Source: Rachycentron canadum
Lineage: Eukaryota > Chordata > Actinopteri > Carangiformes > Rachycentridae
NCBI GenBank assembly: GCA_038496675.1
Contig: CM076668.1
Coordinates: 19,049,580-19,113,579, forward strand
Length of the DNA: 64,000 nucleotides
Direction of reading: 5' to 3'
Shown here one piece after another: positions 50,300-61,999 of this stretch. The number at the start of each line of letters is the position of its first letter. The first letter of the stretch is position 1. The position numbers and the translations under genes were made by a program. Below the pieces are notes generated by a model that saw nothing but the letters and a program-made list of their open reading frames with translations, had not been told where the DNA came from and did no database searches.

Positions 50300-51740
50300 A
50301 TAAAATGATGGATTGTAGTTTAACATCTAACCTACAATGTTCCCAATACTTTTCTCTTTTTATTTGGTTATTACTTGTGTTTATTTCCTCTTAAAGATAA
50401 TGAGCTGTACTTTAAGCCTAATACCATCCTCAGTGTTAAACTGAAGCTAAAACAAAGATAACAACAATGTTGTTAATCAATGGTTTTAATTTCCTTAATG
50501 TTTCATTTCTTGAAGTTGTACTGTCATGTGGACAGAAAATAATATGATAAAGACAAGTATAGTTTACATTATGCACACGTTGATATTTGTTGATAAAGCT
50601 ATGATTGATCCCTGTTCTATATGAAGCAAAGAGTCATCATTATTGAATAAAATGTCCTGAGTTTATCCCTGAGTGCAGTTTGGTCATTTTCTGTCATACA
50701 GGAGAAATCTGTCAAAACCTATTCAAAAGGTTTTAAGATTTATAATGTTGGTCAGAACAAGGAAGAGAATTAGACAGCGACAGCTGTGCAAAGTGAATTT
50801 ATACACTTACTGTAAATAAGCTTTTTAAATATAAATAAATATATTATGAATTATAACATTTTACTACAGGACTGTGTTAAATCTGACTGCACAGTTGTTT
50901 CCATTATTAAAACCTGCTTTTACACGTGATAAAGAAACTTACTACCTACTACCACTGTGATCCACTGAACACTGAACATACTTCAGCATTTATTTATTTA
51001 TAAGCTCTTTTTGGGACATTTTTATGGCTTTATTTGATGGGGAAAGTCGAGAGAAGCCAGAAATGCAGGGGAGAAAATATCTCGAGTCAGCGATGATTGT
51101 GCACCAGATACAGTGTTCACGGATTTAGGAGCTGTGCACACTCATGACATAACAGGGGAGTGTGAAAGGACTTTACTCCGAGGGCAGGAATGTCAGACAT
51201 TATGATAACGTTATTGTACTGATAGGTTAATAAGGAACTGTAAATCAGTAGTGTGGGAAGACGACTGATAAAAGTAAAGGATAACTAAGGTTAAGGGATC
51301 TACTTCAGTAGAAAAACTAATTGGCCAACAGTGACCTGTCCTAAATGGAGCTATAGTAGTTTATTAGCTACACCAGGTATTTAACCTCCTCCAACACTCC
51401 TGGGGTGATCACGACATCGCTGCTATTTTCCCAACTCCACCTCTTCCAAAAGGTTAAGGTAACATCAGGGATCACTGCGTCCCAGGGAGGTGAAAACAAA
51501 GCATGCCTAACGTTTGGAGCAAGGACCTTTCTATCTAACCATCAAACTGTGTGATTTAAGACAGGTTTTCATCACTGAATGATTTGTCCGGACCCTTTAA
51601 CGCGGCCCCTGATGTCGTGATGGTCGCTCTAACATGTCACTGTCAAATACAAAGAAATCATTTCCCTCATAAAAGCCCGTGACTACTTGTTGCCAAGCCC
51701 TGGTCTGTAACAGCTTTTTATTGCACTGTCACAGTTACAG
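50300..51740. other. spacer between the intact SNTX-like gene and its relics
   Basis: AT-rich DNA without coding exons. A SINE-like relic sits at about 51,005-51,150 (GGCTTTATTTGATGGGGAAA, AAATGCAGGGGAGAAAATAT), similar to the block at 34.0 kb. Confidence 0.45.
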
Positions 51741-51756
51741 GAGGAGCTGTGAATTC

Positions 51757-51978
51757 TTTATTAACTTGTCTCTGCTCTGATTCTGGCATTTCTTCATGTC
51801 ACTGAGACGCGTGGCCGATCCCCCGACTTCAACCAGTCTACCCAGCAAACAGAAAAGTTTTAGTATCCACCAGAGAAGACTTAGATTTGATGGAGTCAGA
51901 GGTGACAATTTGGATTTCACTGCTGCGTTGGTGGTTGGTTGAGGTGTGTTTTTGTAGAATTTCATGAGAAACCCACAG
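51757..51978 (-). pseudogene. SNTX-like pseudogene fragment, minus strand
   Basis: On the minus strand this stretch matches the start of the large exon of the intact neighbour: TSDSIKSKSSLVD, then, after a frameshift, RLVEVGGSAT and KKCQNQSRDKL. Only the first fifth or so of that exon is recognisable; the MACPF remainder, helical, thioredoxin and SPRY parts are missing. It sits about 1.6 kb past the intact gene in opposite orientation, so the family has been copied in both directions. Confidence 0.85.
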
Positions 51979-53403
51979 CAAAGGCAAAAAAAAAAACACC
52001 ATCCAGTTAAACAGCAGAGAGGCTGTGTTGGCAGGGCCACTTTTTTCAACAACAACAGTCTGATCCAATAAGTTTCAGTAATAGATCCATGACTCCAAAA
52101 CAAATCACAGCAGGTCATAAAACTGTGACAAGATTTTATAACTTTCAAAAGTTATCATGGCAACAACCATAAAACATTGATTTGCTTATGCAGTGAGTTG
52201 CTGGAGGACGTTGGATTGTGTTGCAGAAAAAGCTTTTCAGGTTTATGCTGGATGACCCAATGTTTTTTGTTTTTGCCAGAACCCTGCAAGAGCACTTCTA
52301 CCGCTCCACTGCAGTGGTCCCATTAGAGTGAATGAGAGGGCTGGAGGGTTTTCACGGCGCTAATATCAGTCTGAACATGGCCTTAATCTACTAATAAATA
52401 TAACAGCTGCAGCTAATCTTTACCTCCAAGGTAAATTAGAGTAGCTGGGACACTGACACCCCAAACAAATCACTAACTACCTTGGGATTTTCTAATTATT
52501 GTGCTGTTAACACAATATGAATATGGTTTTGGATGAGTTGAATTCATATTTTTAAAAAAAAAGTGTATAAGACGTCAGTGTCTATTAAACCATACACAGC
52601 TCAAACTATGGATGTGTTAGTTTTAAATTCTTTCAACTTTGCCTTGGTTAGTTGCCAACTTTTTAAAGTTGGAAAGTTGAAAACCTTGGCAGCTTTTTGA
52701 AAAACAGTAAGACAGAAGTTGGACGTATCTCAGGGCACAAGAGATGCTTTTATCAGTACAACTTAAGTAATACAGGACTATAGAAAATATCAAAGTAGGT
52801 TCAGATTGAAAAACACACTTTCAGACAGTATGATTGAATAAGTCAAAGTAAGTATCTGAGTGAGAGAAAACAAGATGCAACTCTTCCATGCACACTCTGC
52901 ACACAGAGTACAGCTACAGCCAATGTACTGAACAGTCAGTACACTGGTGTTTTGTGGTGCATAAATAACAGCTGCAGTGAAATGGACAAATTCACACAAA
53001 GCAAAGTAAAAAATTCTGCTCAATGTAACACCCTTTTCACAAAAAGACAAAATGATAAATAAATAATGGAGATTACATTTAATTCACCTGCATTTAATAA
53101 AACTAAAACTAATAAAACCCTTTAATAAAGGCCAATGAATATAGCTTATTTCATTATTGGTCAGACACTCAAAATCTTAGCGTGTAAATTTAGCAAATAA
53201 GAGTCAAATCTGCACAGAAAACATGATCTGTCACAGTAGACAGGCTCCAGGTTTGCAGAGTGAGGGGTCAGGAGGTTACCCAACATGCTAGGAGTGACCA
53301 CAGACCATCAGACTGGAAGCTGAACATCAAACAAGATGTTAGTTACTCTTCTCCACTTGTCTATTTAACCCGTTTGGTCGACATTTCCCAACAAGTTGGA
53401 GTA
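51979..53403. other. spacer between the two SNTX relics
   Basis: AT-rich sequence with no recognisable gene. The minus-strand open frames at 51,979-52,148 and 52,790-53,050 have no family similarity that I can identify. Confidence 0.45.
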
Positions 53404-54205
53404 ATGTCCTCAGACATCTTGGTGGCAGCTGCTCTTACCCCTCAGGGACGCTGATGCTCGGCAAGATGAACTCAGGTGAATCTAAACACCGACGAGCTGA
53501 TAATTACTTAATTTCAACAACCTATTAGTAGTTTCATATCTTTTGACTTGCACAGGTGACTTAATCAAATTCCTGTCATGCGACTTCCTGCCATTAGTAT
53601 TTCAACCACATACTGCCAGCCTGACACCCCTTTTGGTTGCAGGGTTTCTTCCAACACAGCTGCAACCAAACTGATAAACACAAATCATTATTCTATTCTT
53701 TAGGCGTTGCTTTGCCAGTTCAACAGACAAACTGATGTTTGTCTGGTTTGTTTCTTGACTTATTGTAGGTTTCACACTGTGGGATGATGAAGCTCTTAAG
53801 GAGGCCATGGTTGACTGCCTGCAGCCCAGCAGTGCATTGAAATCATTGCCTCCGATTATATTCAAGACAAGTCTCTGTTGGATGTTGAAGCTTCCGTGAA
53901 TCCCGTTTCATGGATGGGCCGTTCCAAGTCAGATGGTCTGCCAAAACCTGAATGATACAGAGAAATATCAGAATCAGAGTGGATTGATGACTACCCTTGA
54001 AACCAAACACGCTGAATATTAAACACATGTTATGATAGGTAACCTTTACAGGGACAGTGCTTCCTTTGTCTTTGATGGTTCGACAGGTGCTCAACACAGT
54101 AGATATGAGCAACATTCAGAAACCCAGGGTGGTATGGAAGCTGTGATGAAGAAGAAATCTACACCCAACAACAAACCATCGAAGACAGAAGAGGGATGAT
54201 CTGGT
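53404..54205 (+). pseudogene. SNTX-like pseudogene, plus strand, with internal deletion
   Basis: A remnant of the start-codon exon (53,404-53,475; MSSDILVAAALTPQG, then frameshift, about 19 bases shorter than the intact exon, donor still GT) is followed by a remnant of the large exon (53,769-54,205; acceptor AG kept). The latter is 437 bases against 1,467 in the intact copy. It starts GFTLWDDE, later shows text related to the QNQS region and to the ANAFFVFD region, and ends at an ATCTGGT|GTAAG donor equivalent to the intact one. Frameshifts and stops interrupt it, about 1 kb is missing, and no PRY-SPRY exon is seen downstream. Confidence 0.88.
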
Positions 54206-56270
54206 GTAAGACATTCGTGTGCTCATGTTTTCTTCACGCTTATCTCTTATATCTCTTATATATCTTAACACTTGGTGCTGGAAACTTTTAACAGAGCCTT
54301 TAATTTCATCTTTTATTTCCTTTAGACTTCATTTTATTTCACCCTCCTCAACGCATCGTTACTGAAGCTACTAATTTTATTCAAACTTTTAGCGGGTCAT
54401 AAGTCTTTATCACTTTAAATCAGCCTTTTTCAATCTTGAATTTTATTACTTTTTGAGATACAGCCATTGATGATTGATGCTCTTTTCATCATCATCACTT
54501 CTCTCAGATTTAACAATGTCTGCTGCACTGGCTTCGAGTGCCCAGCCTAATACAACAGTGGGGGCATAAATCACACATTCAGCCCTAATGAAACTTTTTT
54601 CATCCTCATGGTTATTGTTGAGGGTGTAGTTTATGGCACTATTTAACGGTGTTGCGTTATAGGTTGTTTCTAATATTTTATCATCCTCCATGAGAAAATA
54701 CTAGTGGTTAGACATCAACTGACACCTCAATTTTCTTTCCTTTTAACGCCTACATTTCAAAATGACTCTTCACTGCCTTTGTCTTGCATTTTAAGTATCT
54801 TTGAGCCTTGAACTGACATTTGAACAGACACTTTTTAGCACTTGCACTTCAACTCTATTGAGTGCTTGAGCTCCAACTGAATCCTAACTCTGATAATAAA
54901 GTACAAAAATGTAAATGACATTTCTATATTGAATAATGGGGAACAAGATACAGTATGAATTAATGGAGGACGTGCCTTTGTAAAACACGGTGTGGAGGTC
55001 TAGAGGAGTCCATGCCTCCAGGGTCTGGGTCTGTTTCGGTGGGTGAAGGGGGACCTAGACAATACTAGGCAGGTGGTCATGGTGTTGTAACTGTTCGCTG
55101 TATAATAATGGTGATGTGATGGTTTATGAGCCCTCGTGGAGACTGGTTTTCATTCCCGCAGCAGAGAGAAAATGACAGGACAGTGACCACGAGAACAGTT
55201 TTACAGCTGATTCAACAAAAAGACAAAGTGGGTCGTCCTTCAGGTGACATCACAAACATATGGGAGATTTATCATCTGTTAGATGCTATTATTCTAGGTT
55301 TATTCTTATTTTCAACAAAAGAAAAACATTTTAAAGAATAACCAGAGTCATGTTTATATATGCATTTTCCCCCTGTGACTATCAAAGTTCTTGAAGACTG
55401 GTGTTTCAAAACTCCCATTTCTTTCAATAAGTGGCTGTTTTCCTGTTTATCATTACATCCTGACAGATCTCAGCTGCCTGAAAAGTCAAACAAAGACCCT
55501 CAGAGAGGCTTCAACACATCAACAGCTGAGCCCTACCTGTTGCCTTCAGTTGAAGGACAATCCATTTTTTTTTTTTTTTTGCATTTAATGAATAAATATG
55601 AGGAGCTGACCTCCCCAGCAAGTCTGTGCATTCCCAAAATCACTTGATTTTCTTGTTAAAATCCAACTATTTCAGAGTTGTGTCAACTTGAAAAGGTTAC
55701 AGCAACACCCCATGGTTTTCTGCTTTTGGTTTAAAGGAATAAGGCACAGTTGCATTTAGGGATCGACTTTAATGAACAGCCCCCCCCCCCCATTTTTATC
55801 CTGCAGTGCCTTTTAAACGAGACACGAGAAAAGAACAAGACAAAGCCACAAAGTCTCTGAGTCTCCATCCTTGGCCACACAAATGGTAGGGAGCGTTAAG
55901 AATGACATAAAAACTGCATGTTCACTTGACACAAACACTCCTGACATAATCGTTTCATGTCTTCCTTCACCAGCAGCTGAGGTTTATGGATTTTGTGTCA
56001 CTTTATACGGGCTGCTGTTTTGTCTGGACTTCCTGTGTGCTGCTCTGCTCTTTCCTGTTCTACAGGCCTCACATTTCTTCCTGTTTAAAGATTTACATGT
56101 TTAATACATTTATTAGCTTTGAAAATAACAACAAAACAAAAGGCAACAGCACAACAACAAAGTGAGAGGATCAAAACTCTAGTGTTTAGATCAGGCCTGA
56201 AACATTGATGGTATCAGGATATTTACAGAGAAAAATATTATTATTATTATTATTATTATTGAAATTATTT
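54206..56270. other. intergenic: Tc1 relic, homopolymers, no gene seen
   Basis: No supported exon. A Tc1 terminal relic lies at 54,985-55,104. T18 and C10 homopolymers occur near 55,565 and 55,780. A (TTA)n run lies at 56,237-56,260. Confidence 0.45.
54985..55104 (+). mobile_element. Tc1/mariner-like terminal relic
   Basis: AGGAGTCCATGCCTCCAGGG, AAGGGGGACCTAGACAATAC and GGCAGGTGGTCATGGTGTTG form the last coding bases and terminal repeat of the family also seen at 38,422-38,939. The rest of the element is absent. Confidence 0.7.
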
Positions 56271-56329
56271 TGGTTTTCGTGTTTTTATTTTTGTTGGACT
56301 CACCGTATTTTTGCCGTTGTTTTGACGAG

Positions 56330-56700
56330 TGTGCTGCTCCGCGCATGCGCGTTACGAGCAAAGTTGTCGATTCGAAAAGCGCCCAAACTCAACGCAGCAC
56401 CGGAACTGACGGTTTCTTACGAACAACACGATGCCGGAAGAAGTCGGTTGTTCTAAAAACAGGGCAGAGGAGCTTCACTGTTTCTGCTCTGCCCTGCGGT
56501 GATTGGACAGAAAAGGCGCCACTTTCATTTTTAAATACGGACAACAACAGCAAAAAAAAAAACAAAAAAAAACAAGATGGCGGATGTGGCGTGTACAGGT
56601 GCGGTCAACGGTCAGGAAGTAAAATACTCGCGGTTCTTCACACAAACCGGAAACTTCTGTTCAAATACCTGGGACCGGAAGTTTGGTTTGTTCCATCAAA
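56330..56700 (+). promoter_or_regulatory. orphan housekeeping-type promoter block
   Basis: A CpG-rich island in AT-rich DNA contains a perfect NRF1 palindrome GCGCATGCGC (56,341-56,350), ETS sites CCGGAAG (56,434-56,440 and 56,675-56,681) and further CCGGAA motifs near 56,400 and 56,648, and a YY1-type AAGATGGCGG (56,574-56,583) overlapping an ATG at 56,577. Such clusters mark TATA-less housekeeping promoters. A short open frame from this ATG (75 codons) has no recognised similarity. Confidence 0.6.
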
Positions 56701-57397
56701 GAAACTTTTGGTGGCTGAATCCGAAAAGAGATGTTTTAGTTATGGACTCGCCCAGATCACAAAAGTTAATTCTACATATTGTCAGAAAGGTGCTAGAAAT
56801 CTAAAATAAACAAATAAAACGAACATCTCTACAGCAAAAAGAACAGAATTTACATTGAAATGCTGACATTTAATTAATATTATCAAGTCAATAACAGAAA
56901 ATAGTCTCTCATTTTCATTGGCACCACCAGATACCAATTAGACAACAACTAAACAGTGTAAGGTTTTACATATCCTGTGTTATTCTGAATATTTGTTGTT
57001 GATGTTAGCTTTATTATTAAATGTGACCTTTGGTAGTTGTGCTAACATACATTTTAAGTAAAAGTAAATGTCAACCTGCAATGGAAGGCCAATTTATTTA
57101 GCATAATTACCATTATCTGTTTTGTCTGGGAGGCCAGAATCACATAGAAGGGAGCTGGTTCATTTCCTTTAATCTCCACTGCAGATCCTGAAAGGTGAAA
57201 TACATTTTCAAACCTGTGTCGTTGTCCATCTTGAAAATGTGCTTAACCTTTAGCACCGGGCTGAGAGGAGAGCAAGCTCAAAAAAAAAAAAAATTTTGTA
57301 GTATGATTTAAAGTTCTGTTGACCTGAGATACATTTCCAGTCAGGCGTGGGTCATGTGATAGTTATTTTATGTCAGGTGCACTCTTCTTTTTCACAG

Positions 57398-57478
57398 ATC
57401 GCCCTTCGAGGGAGGAGAGCTTCTTCAAATCAAATCCGATGCTGAAAAAGACGTGACAGCACAACAACACGCTGCCCT
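57398..57478 (+). CDS. candidate internal exon, unidentified
   Basis: A pyrimidine tract and CACAG acceptor at 57,397 and a CCCT|GTGAGT donor at 57,479 bracket 81 bases. One frame is fully open for 27 codons (SPFEGGELLQIKSDAEK then DVTAQQHAAL), and 81 bases keeps phase. It lies 0.8 kb downstream of the orphan promoter on the same strand. I do not recognise the protein, and no phase-compatible first exon was found with certainty, so this could be a gene remnant or chance. Confidence 0.3.
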
Positions 57479-59569
57479 GTGAGTCTTTGCCTTTCCAAAA
57501 ATACATGAGTACAGTACGTCAGCAACAATCTCCTGACATGAAAGCAAAATTATTTCGCTTAGATGTCATTTGAAAAAAACACCTAAAAAAAAAAAAAAAA
57601 GCATCTGTACAGATACATCCGGTACAGTGACAAGAATATTTATAGTTTCTTTCCAGCCCTGATCACACACACACACACACACACAGGTTTCCAGCTCTGA
57701 AGTCTTATTGCGGTCGACCTCCGACAGCCGTCTCACTGCTGATGGATGTGATCTGATCTGGCTGCTGCTCCCTGCTGCTCAGCCTAATCTGCACAACATT
57801 ATTGCTTTGTTTGGAAAGTTGATTACTGCTCCTCCGCTGGTGGCTGAGGAAACAATGTGGTGCAGCCGGCAGCTCAGATCACCCTCAGAGTTTGTCTTTG
57901 CTGCACTCGTGAACTTCATTCAATACATTAGTTTGCAAATGCAGTCATGTCTCCTCATCTACTCGGATTGTGATTGTCGCATATAGCAAAGCTCACCTCC
58001 ATGACCCTCTCTGCACACTATAACTCCTTTTTTTGGGGCTTGAAAATGCAGATAGAGTTGTTATGGTTTTCTTCCATTTACAAGTACTTTGTCCTTTTCA
58101 CAGATTGGCAACGACACAAGTATAGATTTATCTAGCACCATCTGAAACATAAGGCTTCTCACACAAAGGGCATCAAACAGTACAAAACATCACACAGATA
58201 AATAACATGCTAAAGATAAAATAATTCAAATTGAGAAAGCGTCAGTGAAGAAAATCAAGGGAGTCGAAGTCTGGAGAAGTATTTTAAGAAAGTGTATTGA
58301 ACTAGATGATATGATAATAAAACATAAAGTCTCTCAAAGTTTAGAGTTCAGGAGTAAACATAACAAATGTACAATCTCCCTGCATTTTATTTGCTTCGAA
58401 ACTCCCCTGGCAGCCAAAGTAGAGAGGCCAACGCTGGAGTAATGTGGCCCCTGCTGCAGATGAGCTACAGCTCCTGAGCTACAATAATCAAGGCTGGATA
58501 CACACAGCACATTGAAAATGCAGGCAGTCATTTAGATTGTTTCACAGAAGTAGAGCTGAGGATCATCTCCACAGAAATCATCAGATATGTAAAAAGTTGT
58601 AAAATACTGATGATACTGAAAAAAGGTCTATAGTCAGACAGGATCTAGGCGCCTCAATTTAACCTGATTTTTTTTCAGAAAATGTCAAATATTTAGGTCA
58701 CAAAATCGCAGCAAATCTCCTGTGACTGATTAAAGATCCTCCTAACGTTTTTTTTACAGTTTTACACTCGTGAAGACATGTGGGGCTCATAAACGTTGTA
58801 ATATAACACACACGTATGTAGACAACAATGACCTTCTTGCTTTAAGTGACTTTTTTGGCTGCATGATGCCAAACAGGCCTCAAACAATTTGCACCTTCCC
58901 TCCATTACACAAACACACACACACACATATTGTCACTTTTTGTCAATATGTGAGCTGAGCAGGGAAGCAATGAAAGTGTGTAATGATGCTACCTGACAGC
59001 CCATTAAACCAGAGAGAGATGAGGATGCAATTAGATTGTCATCCACGCTGGAGTTACTGCCGACAAAACAGATGGAGGGAGCTAAAGGAGAGGAGGTTTA
59101 TTTTTGGAGGGAGCAGAGTCTTTTCAGGGTGAGTGGATGATTTCTGTGCAGACATTTGACATGATATCAAATGATTGAGAGCTGATGATTATTGTGTGTG
59201 ATCAGCTGTGTCATCGCGCAGTCTGTTCACTTCTGGGTTGATTCAGCTGCTGAGTTTAAAAGACGAGCTGGAGATTAAGGTTCCATCAGAGAGAAATGAA
59301 GTCGATCCAGAGTCTAGGCTTTCATAACAAAAACAAGACTCAGCTTTGAACGGAGCTCCAGATTTTTCTTCAGGCTCTGGCTGTTCAGATTCACTTAAAA
59401 GCAGCAAAACACCTCAGATCTTTAAACTCTGGATGGCAGATGACTTTTACACATCATCCAAACAAATTACAACCAACTCAGCAAGTAAAAAAAATGCTTT
59501 CTTTCCACACTATAATGTAGCGCTGAATTCACAAATTTATTTAAGAACAAATTGATTCCAGGCACAACC

Positions 59570-59618
59570 CCTGTTGGCTCATACATACCAACCATGGTGG
59601 TATGTATGAGCTAACAGG
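59570..59618. repeat. hairpin-forming inverted repeat
   Basis: A 21-base left arm (59,570-59,590, ending CTCATACATACCA) pairs with 59,598-59,618 with one mismatch. The loop is ACCATGG. Confidence 0.9.
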
Positions 59619-60813
59619 GCTCAGTCCCTTATTCTTTTCAAAAAGATGAGAAAGTTGTTTAAAAAAAACTTTACAACATATTGTTTTGTTGTTTTGGTGG
59701 AAACTAGAGCAGCAACAGCATCAAATAGTCACAAGAGGAACAAGGATATATTTGAATAGGATGATTTTTTACAGCCCAAACACAGGCATCAACTTTCATT
59801 CGTGGTTATAGTGTCTGAGTGTCAGTGTGGAGCTCGGCCCCTTGATTTACTGATGATTTGGGCTAAATTCATCGATCAGGCCACCGACTGCTGACCAACA
59901 GTCGGCTGATTCTTTAGCTGCTGCTGGAGTGGAGAGGGAGAGCAGAACGGCCGTGGAGGTGTCAGCATGAAGGAAGTGGATTATTTACTTTTTCATCCAT
60001 TTTCTTCAGCATCTTTGGGGGAAAAATTGGAAGCGATGAGACAGAGGACGCATCATCCAAACAATGTTCAGCTTGGCTCAGCTTGGTTTCTGGCTGACTG
60101 GCTGACTGGCTAACGGCTAATTGTGGCTAACAGCTAACTCTGGCTAAGAGTTCACTTTTCTGTTTCCCATGAAGCTTTTTGGAGGAGACTCGACTCAGAC
60201 ACGACTCAGACACAACAAGAAAAATTGTGGACTTCAAACATTTATCTGACAAAATCAGGAAACGTGAGTGAAGCACAAGTCACTGTTGCTGCTCAAGTGT
60301 GAACTATTAATGAGTGTATTTGTTGGTCCACCCACCTAATATCACCAGCAGCTGTCCTATAACTAACTAATAAAATAACACATTTTGAAATTAACTATTA
60401 TTTTTATTACAATAAATGCATATTTTCCAAAAACATCTTGATTATGTGAACACATTTATATTGTTTATATATATTTAATTAACTGCTACTGTGGAGAAGA
60501 AGTGATTATATGTTGATAATTACATAAATAGTTTTAAATGTTCTTATATCTGCTCTATGCAGTTATGTTCTAGTGTCTTGTGTAAACAGGTGTTTATGTC
60601 CTGCTCATACACTAAATTCTCCATGTTGTTCCACCTGCTGCTGATTTATAAAGCAGTGATGTCAAAGAAGAGAGTGTGAGATTAACTGATGTTTGAATTT
60701 AACGTCATCTGTTGTGTTTGTGTCTCTCTTTCAGTGTAAGAGCCTCGCAGTAACAGCTTGTTGCCAGTAGGAGGTGTGATGCTCCATCAATGTACAGCAA
60801 TGACCCCCCCCCC

Positions 60814-60840
60814 TTCCTCCTCCTCCTCCTCCTCCTCCTC
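60814..60840. repeat. (CCT)n microsatellite
   Basis: About nine CCT units, directly after a C9 run. Confidence 0.9.
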
Positions 60841-61635
60841 TTACAACAGGCTTGTGCCTCTCAGCTGTGTGTTAGTGTGTGTGCATCAAACGATGCACAC
60901 ACACTAAATGTTATGTTCTGAATGAACATTTATGTTGATATTAATCTGTTTTGTATGAATTTGTGTTTATATATTGTTCCCTAATTATGATGAGGATGAT
61001 ATTAGAAATGATGACAGGTATTGATTGTTATGTTGTGGAGGGAAACACTGTTTTCAGATGAGGTTGAACAGTGAATAATCATGATGGGTGAAGGTGAAGT
61101 GCAGGTGTTTAAGCGTCAGGCATCGTGTCGGCGTCATGCGAGTGTTTTTCCAGTTCATCAACCACTTTAGAGCCTCGGCAGCACAAAAGCTTTCATTCAG
61201 GTGCAGAGTTAAAAACAAGTCTCACAGTTTTTATCAGGATGATCAGAGAACTGATGAAGCCTTGTTAACTAAAACACTGACTGTGCTTGAATGATCTTGT
61301 GTTTTTAACCCTAATCTTCGAAATAAGACTTGTTCATTCACAGGAAGAGTCTTTCACTCCTCTAATGTCATGTAAAGGCAAAAATATAACTAATTGCATG
61401 AAGAATAAATAATTAATAGTGAGTTAAATAATTAATGTTATGTTACAAAAACACAAAATGATGTCTGAGTCAAAAAGATTTTAAATATATTAATTTGTAA
61501 GTCTCTCTCTGTACATCATGAAGCCACTTATCTGTGACTCAGTATTCATCCTGCTTCCTTCAGCATGTTTGTGTTTTAAATTCCCAAATTTTCTTCCATT
61601 TTCTCCCTGGTCTTGCTTAATTCAATTTAGTGAAA

Positions 61636-61987
61636 ATGGCTGCAAATAGAGAAGAAGAAGAAAAGGTAAGGTGAAAATTTCAGAACCATAAATAAAATTT
61701 ATTGACTGGAAAATTGATTATAAACAAAAAAGATCAACAGCTTTTTTTGTCATTTATCTTTTTGTAATATCTCGGTTATTGTTCTTTTGATCCATCAGAT
61801 ACTTATTCAGATACATTTGTCTCTTCTCGGCCTCCGTACAAACAGAGGAGCTGTCCGGTCCGCTGTGGTGCTGAACCTGAGGAGGATCCACCTGCAGCTT
61901 CGCTTCGACACTTTAGCCGAACTAGACTTAGCCGAACAATTAAAAGACATTTCTGAGTCACATTCATTTACAAGAAATATCCTTTAA
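61636..61987 (+). CDS. possible small two-exon gene, 72 residues, unidentified
   Basis: ATG 61,636 opens a 10-codon exon (MAANREEEEK) ending at a consensus AAG|GTAAGG donor (61,665/61,666). The next exon, 61,799-61,987, follows a CCATCAG acceptor in phase 0 and stays open for 62 codons to TAA. The product begins with an acidic segment and continues as a Leu/Arg-rich probable helix (LLGLRTNRGAVRSAVVLNLR, FDTLAELDLAEQL). An AG at 61,629-61,630 means the first piece could instead be an internal 35-base exon. No family is recognised. Position just 5' of the grid1 CpG island is the only context. Confidence 0.35.
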
Positions 61988-61999
61988 TTGTAAGGTCAA

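Larger units (their letters stand above)
57500..61620. other. intergenic: mostly unique AT-rich DNA, no gene seen
   Basis: No convincing exon. Short CA runs (57,665 and 58,914), a near-perfect hairpin (59,570-59,618) and a (CCT)n run after C9 (60,804-60,840) are present. Open frames are short and without family similarity. Confidence 0.45.

Noticed and set aside
56270..56809. 179-codon open frame across the orphan promoter
   Set aside because: It begins at a TTG, contains low-complexity Lys/Asn text and runs through promoter motifs; no family similarity.
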